Part shown: piece by piece, positions 8,868-11,839 of the stretch
Layout: every line of letters starts with the position of its first letter
Numbering within the stretch: position 1 is the stretch's first letter
Source of the DNA: Candidatus Cardinium hertigii
GTDB lineage: Bacteria; Bacteroidota; Bacteroidia; Cytophagales_A; Amoebophilaceae
Length of the DNA: 11,839 nt
Direction: 5' to 3'
Assembly (NCBI RefSeq): GCF_003788695.1
Contig: NZ_RARA01000027.1
Location: 223,999-235,837, forward strand
Made by a program: the position numbers and the translations under genes
Notes under the pieces: generated by a model
The model's input: the letters and a program-made list of their open reading frames with translations, nothing else
Told to the model about the DNA's origin: nothing
Database searches by the model: none

Positions 8868-9015
8868 TACAATAATGTTTTTAACATAGTGCTAATCCAG
8901 CATGCATGTTATTTACGAATAATTATTATTATAGATTCCATTATCTATCTCTTCTATTATTTTTATTTAATTATTAATTTTATTTAATTTATTTAAGAGA
9001 GGACCTTTAAAAACT

Positions 9016-9930
9016 GTGAAAATGATATTTTTAAGTTACGGCGTGATGTGGATTTTTTTTGGTGTATTGGTATATACCAATTTACCTACTCGCTATACCA
9101 TTGGCTATATGGTACCTACCATTCCCTATTTAGCTACCGCTAAATTAAAGAAAATTGTTACCACTACTCATCAGCCTATTGTATTAGAAAAAGAGATCCA
9201 AGCTATTGAACTGTTTGACCAGTCTCCTGTACTGATTATGGCTGTACGCCGTCCGGGATGTGCCTTTTGTCGCAAACAAGCCAGTCTATTAAATAATCTG
9301 AGTGATACGTTACAATCCCGAGGCGTACGTTTAATAGCTGTATTTCACGAAACATTAGGCGTAGACAGCTTTTGGCCAAATCTCCAATGGGATCTATACT
9401 TTGATATGGAAAGGCGTTTTTACGGTCCCAAAGAACGTTGGCTCCCTCTATGGCATGGGGCATTGCGCCTTTCGACATATTGGCATACCTATAAGACAAC
9501 TACATCTGGTTTCAAAGGAGATCTAAATGGAGAAGGGCGGTTATTAGGTGGAATGTATCTGATTCACAAAAATCAGCTTCTTTTTGCACATTTAGAGGAG
9601 GCATGGGGAGATGAAGTGAACGTAGATGCCTTAAAGCTGGCACTTAGTAAACTAAAATTAACCAAAATGAATAATGTTATGCATAATATTACTATTTATA
9701 CTACTAAAACTTGTCCCTATTGCATACGGGCCAAAGCACTACTGCAGCAAAAAAATCTAATATATACAGAAATTAATGTAGAAGATGAATCAGAAAGAGC
9801 TAAAATGATAGAAAAAACAGGAGGAAAGCGTTCTGTTCCGCAAATTTTTATTGGAGATCAATATATAGGTGGTTGTGATAATTTGTATGCACTGGAGAAA
9901 AAAGGAAAGTTAGACGAGCTTGTGTCGTGA
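9016..9930 (+). CDS. Membrane-anchored PRXL2/FAM213-like thioredoxin-fold domain fused to glutaredoxin
   Basis: The 304-residue protein has three parts. Residues about 3-22 are one hydrophobic segment, probably a membrane anchor. Residues about 57-212 match the AhpC/TSA-like PRXL2 (FAM213, SelL-related) family: MAVRRPGCAFC with C82 and C85, FYGP at 135-138, GFKGDLNGEGRLLGG at 165-179 and GDEVN at 198-202. These agree with the same motifs in vertebrate PRXL2A as I remember them, which also starts with a hydrophobic segment. Residues about 222-304 are a complete dithiol glutaredoxin: CPYC at 233-236, SVP with the cis-proline P275, and GGCD at 285-288 for glutathione binding. The expected role is reduction of disulfides or peroxides, with the glutaredoxin part perhaps recycling the first domain with glutathione; this is inference. 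The start is GTG 9016, with AGGA at 9000-9003 about 12 nt before it; ATG 9022 is an alternative. An internal ATG (residue 218 or 222) could have been the start of a once separate glutaredoxin gene. It stands alone between mobile elements. Confidence 0.88.
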   Translation: MKMIFLSYGVMWIFFGVLVYTNLPTRYTIGYMVPTIPYLATAKLKKIVTTTHQPIVLEKEIQAIELFDQSPVLIMAVRRPGCAFCRKQASLLNNLSDTLQSRGVRLIAVFHETLGVDSFWPNLQWDLYFDMERRFYGPKERWLPLWHGALRLSTYWHTYKTTTSGFKGDLNGEGRLLGGMYLIHKNQLLFAHLEEAWGDEVNVDALKLALSKLKLTKMNNVMHNITIYTTKTCPYCIRAKALLQQKNLIYTEINVEDESERAKMIEKTGGKRSVPQIFIGDQYIGGCDNLYALEKKGKLDELVS

Positions 9931-9984
9931 ATGGTTTCTGCTAAAATTTAAACAAGTTTACTTGTCTCGTATTCGTATATTAAG

Positions 9985-9997
9985 CCGCTATAACTAG
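9985..9997 (+). repeat. Direct repeat at left border of the IS5 element
   Basis: CCGCTATAACTAG is found again at 10872-10884. If the element spans 9997-10873, the duplicated target is the 10-bp GCTATAACTA (9987-9996 and 10874-10883), with neighbouring matching bases shared with the element ends. Confidence 0.7.
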
Positions 9998-10047
9998 GGC
10001 GTGTGAACAAATAAAGGAAATAAATCTAGCCCTAAGATAGAATAGAT

Positions 10048-10071
10048 ATACTAATATTTTTATATTAGTAT
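10048..10071 (+). promoter_or_regulatory. Hairpin just upstream of the IS5 transposase start
   Basis: ATACTAATAT (10048-10057) and ATATTAGTAT (10062-10071) are exact reverse complements around a TTTT loop, 31 nt before the ATG at 10103. It lies inside the element. It may bind a regulator or, as known for other insertion sequences, fold only in readthrough transcripts and reduce translation. Role is inferred. Confidence 0.45.
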
Positions 10072-10102
10072 CAGTTACATTTATACAAACTAAAATTATA
10101 TT

Positions 10103-10495
10103 ATGATGCGACGCTATGGACTAAGTGATTCAGAATGGGATCAAATTAAAAATCTTTTACCTGGACGATCAGAAACGGTAGGGGTAACAGCTAAAGATAA
10201 TCGTTTATTTGTTGAAGCAATTTTATATCGTTATAGAACTGGCATACCCTGGAGAGATTTACCAGCCCGTTTCGGGAATTATCGTTCAGTACATATGCGC
10301 CATAGTCGTTGGAGCCGTAAAGGAGTTTGGGAAAAAATATTTCAAGTTTTATCTACACATAGTGATAATACTTATACAATGATAGATTCTACGATAGTTA
10401 AAGCGCATCAGCATAGTGCTGGTGCTAAAAAAAAAAGGAAGAGAATCAGTCTATTGGACGTAGTTCTGGAGGATGGAGCAGTAAAATACACGTAA
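10103..10495 (+). CDS. IS5-family transposase, first frame (orfA)
   Basis: The 130 codons begin MMRRYGLSDSEWDQIKNLLP, the DUF4096-type N-terminus of IS5/IS427 transposases, with RTGIPWRDLPARFG at about 45-58. The first catalytic aspartate is D95 in MIDSTIVKAHQHSAGA. After residue 111 the frame leaves the family sequence (residues 112-130 look like out-of-frame translation) and stops at 10493-10495. A run of ten A (10427-10436) lies exactly where family similarity changes to the -1 frame. The working transposase is therefore expected as a frameshift fusion with the following frame, about 253 residues long, the usual size for the group. The short product alone might bind DNA and act as an inhibitor, as in other two-frame insertion sequences; this is inference. 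Confidence 0.88.
   Translation: MMRRYGLSDSEWDQIKNLLPGRSETVGVTAKDNRLFVEAILYRYRTGIPWRDLPARFGNYRSVHMRHSRWSRKGVWEKIFQVLSTHSDNTYTMIDSTIVKAHQHSAGAKKKRKRISLLDVVLEDGAVKYT
10427..10436 (+). other. Likely -1 ribosomal frameshift site (A10)
   Basis: Ten A are read AAA AAA AAA A in the first frame, followed by GGAAGAG. Slippage by one base backward on A_AAA_AAA joins both transposase frames exactly. The GGAAGAG just downstream resembles no clear stimulatory hairpin. Transcriptional slippage on the A-run would give the same product. Confidence 0.6.
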
Positions 10496-10863
10496 TTTGT
10501 GATGGGCAAGGTAAACCTACCGCATTGCACTTAACAGCAGGGAATTCGCATGATCTAGTAGGATCTGATGCATTGCTGATGCAAATACAATCTACTACCC
10601 TGATTGCTGATAAAGCTTATTATGCACGTGATCGGTTTATTGAAAAGCTAAAAGCAAGAAAATGTAAAGTAGTCATACCACCAAAAGTAAACTCTAAAAC
10701 AGAAAAAAAATATGACAAAATAATTTATAAACGAAGGCATTTAATAGAAAATTTTTTCGCTAAACTCAAACAATTTAGAGCAATTGCTACCCGTTATGAT
10801 AAAACAGCTAAAATTTTCTTAGGCGCTATCCATCTAGTAGCTTCATTAAGTTGGACTATTTGA
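10435..10863 (+). CDS. IS5-family transposase, second frame (orfB, reached by -1 frameshift)
   Basis: This frame continues the transposase in -1 phase after the A-run: EENQSIGRSSGGWSSKIHV, then HLTAGNSHDL. It carries the second catalytic aspartate in LIADKAYYARD (near base 10609) and the catalytic glutamate in RRHLIENFFAKLKQFRAIAT (near base 10747). With D95 of the first frame this gives a complete DDE triad. It has no good own start codon (the first candidate is TTG 10525), which supports production by frameshifting and not by separate initiation. It ends at TGA 10861-10863, 10 bp before the element end. A plain inactivating indel in the A-run is the alternative explanation. Confidence 0.85.
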   Translation, partial: KEENQSIGRSSGGWSSKIHVICDGQGKPTALHLTAGNSHDLVGSDALLMQIQSTTLIADKAYYARDRFIEKLKARKCKVVIPPKVNSKTEKKYDKIIYKRRHLIENFFAKLKQFRAIATRYDKTAKIFLGAIHLVASLSWTI

Positions 10864-10871
10864 TGACAGGC

Positions 10872-10884
10872 CCGCTATAACTAG
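10872..10884 (+). repeat. Direct repeat at right border of the IS5 element
   Basis: This is an exact copy of 9985-9997. It overlaps the last bases of the element's right terminal repeat. Confidence 0.7.
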
Positions 10885-10899
10885 TAAGCTAAAACATGA

Positions 10900-10912
10900 G
10901 TATCCGTTCATC
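10900..10912 (+). repeat. Copy of the palindromic-element end, abutting the IS4-type element
   Basis: GTATCCGTTCA at 10900-10910 equals the outer 11 bp of the terminal repeat of the element at 8413-8870. Two bases (TC) follow, then the IS4-type end at 10913. The MITE border on the other strand reads GTATCCGTTCA-GT before the same CAATGG end, so both insertions are at the same place in the same orientation. Confidence 0.7.
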
Positions 10913-11839
10913 CAATGGCGTCAACTTAAGGGAATTCATGATTAGCACACCCTCCTAAAGACATGATGGCGTTTAGGCTTATCCACCTTGTCACGACTAT
11001 ATAATCGCCCGGGTCGGATTTTCACTTTAGCTCGTATGCACACTCTATCAAAGAGTTTCTGAAAGCTTTTAGTTGAGCACTTCCCAATCAGCACTTGATG
11101 CATTTTTTGACGCATCACACCAAACAAAACTGAAAAATTCAAACGATACTCATTTATTTGCTCTGGTTTCCAGGGACCTTGAGCATCACACATATGCAGT
11201 GCCAATAAATTACACATTACTAAATGAGCCCAAAATTCCTGTAATACAGCTTCTAAATATATACCAGAAAAATTCTCTAGTTCTGCACTTATCTTTAATC
11301 GTTTATAACACTCTTCTATATGCCACCTCAAAGCATAAACTTTACTAATGCTTTCCAGGGTAAATTGTGCTCTGTCAAAAAGTGAAGTAACCAAAACTTC
11401 TCTTTTGCCATTGGATAACATAAACGCTACGACTCTTACTTTCTGGCTGATAGTTTTATCCTTATTTTCTAGAACTAGATCAAAATCTGATTCGCCCGAT
11501 GCAACCCGCTCCCATAGCTTAGTATAATTTTTTTCTTGTACACGAAAAATAAAATCTGTTTGACATGCATAATGTTGTTTGATAAACTTTACTGAAGTAT
11601 AACCACGATCATAGATACATAATAATTTATCTTGTTTTAATGCACGCATTTGCTGAACAATTTCAGGGAGTTGTTCTTCTGCTAATGTGCGTTCTCCTAT
11701 ATTCCAAGGTACAAGCCGAGCATTACAAATCAGAGATGTAGATAAATCAACAAATAGTGAAACCCTGGCTAAAGGGGGCACAATTCCGTTTGTGCCATTT
11801 GGTTTAAAAAGACCAAACTCCGATATGATTTCGGGTGAA
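10913..11839 (-). mobile_element. IS4-family insertion sequence, cut by the window end
   Basis: The end of the element is CAATGGCGTCAACTTAAGG (10913-10931), identical to the 19-bp terminal repeat of the MITE. The transposase stop codon lies 29 bp inside this end. The other end is outside the window. The adjoining 10 bp TCCGTTCATC (10903-10912) are the predicted target duplication, which should recur beyond the far end. Confidence 0.88.
10942..11839 (-). CDS. IS4-family transposase (partial, N-terminus beyond window)
   Basis: The frame is open to the window edge. Before the first in-window GTG (11779-11781) it continues upstream as SPEIISEFGLFKPNGTNGI without a stop, so that GTG is not the true start. 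Counting from GTG, the second catalytic aspartate is D58 in IYDRGYTS. The IS4 hallmark Y-(2)-R-(3)-E-(6)-K is complete in YALRWHIEECYKRLK (Y149, R152, E156, K163). The first catalytic aspartate should lie just upstream, outside the window, since IS4 proteins have it shortly before a segment like SPEIISEFG. The visible 298 residues have no frameshift or stop, so the gene may be active and could also mobilise the MITE at 8766-8857. Confidence 0.93.
   Translation of the reverse strand, partial: SPEIISEFGLFKPNGTNGIVPPLARVSLFVDLSTSLICNARLVPWNIGERTLAEEQLPEIVQQMRALKQDKLLCIYDRGYTSVKFIKQHYACQTDFIFRVQEKNYTKLWERVASGESDFDLVLENKDKTISQKVRVVAFMLSNGKREVLVTSLFDRAQFTLESISKVYALRWHIEECYKRLKISAELENFSGIYLEAVLQEFWAHLVMCNLLALHMCDAQGPWKPEQINEYRLNFSVLFGVMRQKMHQVLIGKCSTKSFQKLFDRVCIRAKVKIRPGRLYSRDKVDKPKRHHVFRRVC

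Larger units (their letters stand above)
8413..8870. mobile_element. Non-coding element with 21-bp terminal inverted repeats and large internal hairpins
   Basis: The left end starts GTATCCGTTCA (21-bp arm, 8413-8433). The exact reverse complement lies at 8748-8765 plus 8868-8870; the right arm is split by a 92-bp MITE and its 10-bp target duplication. Without these 102 bp the element is 356 bp long. It codes for no protein. Inside are a stepped hairpin at 8503-8631 and a 13-bp-stem hairpin at 8653-8684. The ends, small size and structure fit a non-autonomous transposon or a structured intergenic repeat family. No flanking target duplication was found next to 8413 and 8870. An 11-bp copy of its end (GTATCCGTTCA) recurs at 10900-10910. 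Confidence 0.75.
9997..10873 (+). mobile_element. Complete IS5-family insertion sequence
   Basis: The left end GGGCGTGTGAACAAATAA (9997-10014) matches the reverse complement of the right end (GGGCCTGTCATCAAATAG, 10856-10873) at 14 of 18 positions. The 877-bp size, two overlapping transposase frames and terminal repeats fit the IS427-like subgroup of IS5. Exact ends are uncertain by 1-2 bp because the 13-bp CCGCTATAACTAG occurs at both borders (9985-9997 and 10872-10884). Confidence 0.85.

Noticed and set aside
7820..9015. Search for tRNA, CRISPR array or small protein gene in the long gap
   Set aside because: No cloverleaf, no regularly spaced repeats with unique spacers, and only very short frames were seen; the structures present are explained by mobile elements and tandem duplications.
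9950..9965. Small inverted repeat ACAAG/CTTGT after the glutaredoxin fusion gene
   Set aside because: The 5-bp stem lacks GC content and a following T-run, so it is not a convincing terminator.
11073..11348. Open frame of 91 codons antisense to the IS4-type transposase
   Set aside because: It overlaps the conserved catalytic region of the transposase on the other strand and resembles nothing known.

Overview
The window looks like the chromosome of an AT-rich, insertion-sequence-laden intracellular Bacteroidetes, most likely of the Cardinium/Amoebophilus group. This placement is inference. It rests on base composition, starts that mostly lack Shine-Dalgarno sequences, a TopA whose C-terminal repeats lack zinc-binding cysteines, a roughly 1000-residue exported TPR protein, and a high density of IS-type elements. 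No rRNA or other taxonomic marker is present.

Left part (1-7819): three large genes lie on the minus strand, in transcription order TPR protein (7819-4802), topA (4634-2316) and a MutS-domain-V ATPase with an N-terminal export or membrane signal (2166-4). Gaps of 167 and 149 bp separate them, so they may be separate units or a loose operon. Only topA has an obvious housekeeping role. The MutS-like protein keeps the ATPase motifs but has no mismatch-recognition domain.

Middle part (7820-9015): about 1.2 kb without a gene, and the richest part in structure. It holds a cluster of short tandem duplications (7907-7990). After it comes a non-coding element (8413-8870) with 21-bp perfect terminal inverted repeats, a 129-nt stepped hairpin and a second 13-bp-stem hairpin. 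A 92-bp MITE has inserted into the right terminal repeat of this element and made a 10-bp target duplication. The MITE is an internal-deletion derivative of the IS4-type element at the right edge of the window.

The plus-strand gene 9016-9930 encodes an unusual fusion. An N-terminal hydrophobic segment is followed by a thioredoxin-fold domain of the PRXL2/FAM213 type (AhpC/TSA-like, better known from eukaryotes) and then by a complete dithiol glutaredoxin (CPYC).

Right part (9997-11839): a complete IS5-family element (9997-10873) carries two overlapping transposase frames joined by a likely -1 frameshift at a run of ten A. Next to it an IS4-family element (10913 to beyond the window end) lies on the minus strand. 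The IS4-type element sits at the same position and in the same orientation, relative to an 11-bp sequence GTATCCGTTCA, as the MITE does. This suggests that this transposon family repeatedly uses the ends of the larger palindromic element as a target. The window therefore records nested transposition around one unusual redox gene.
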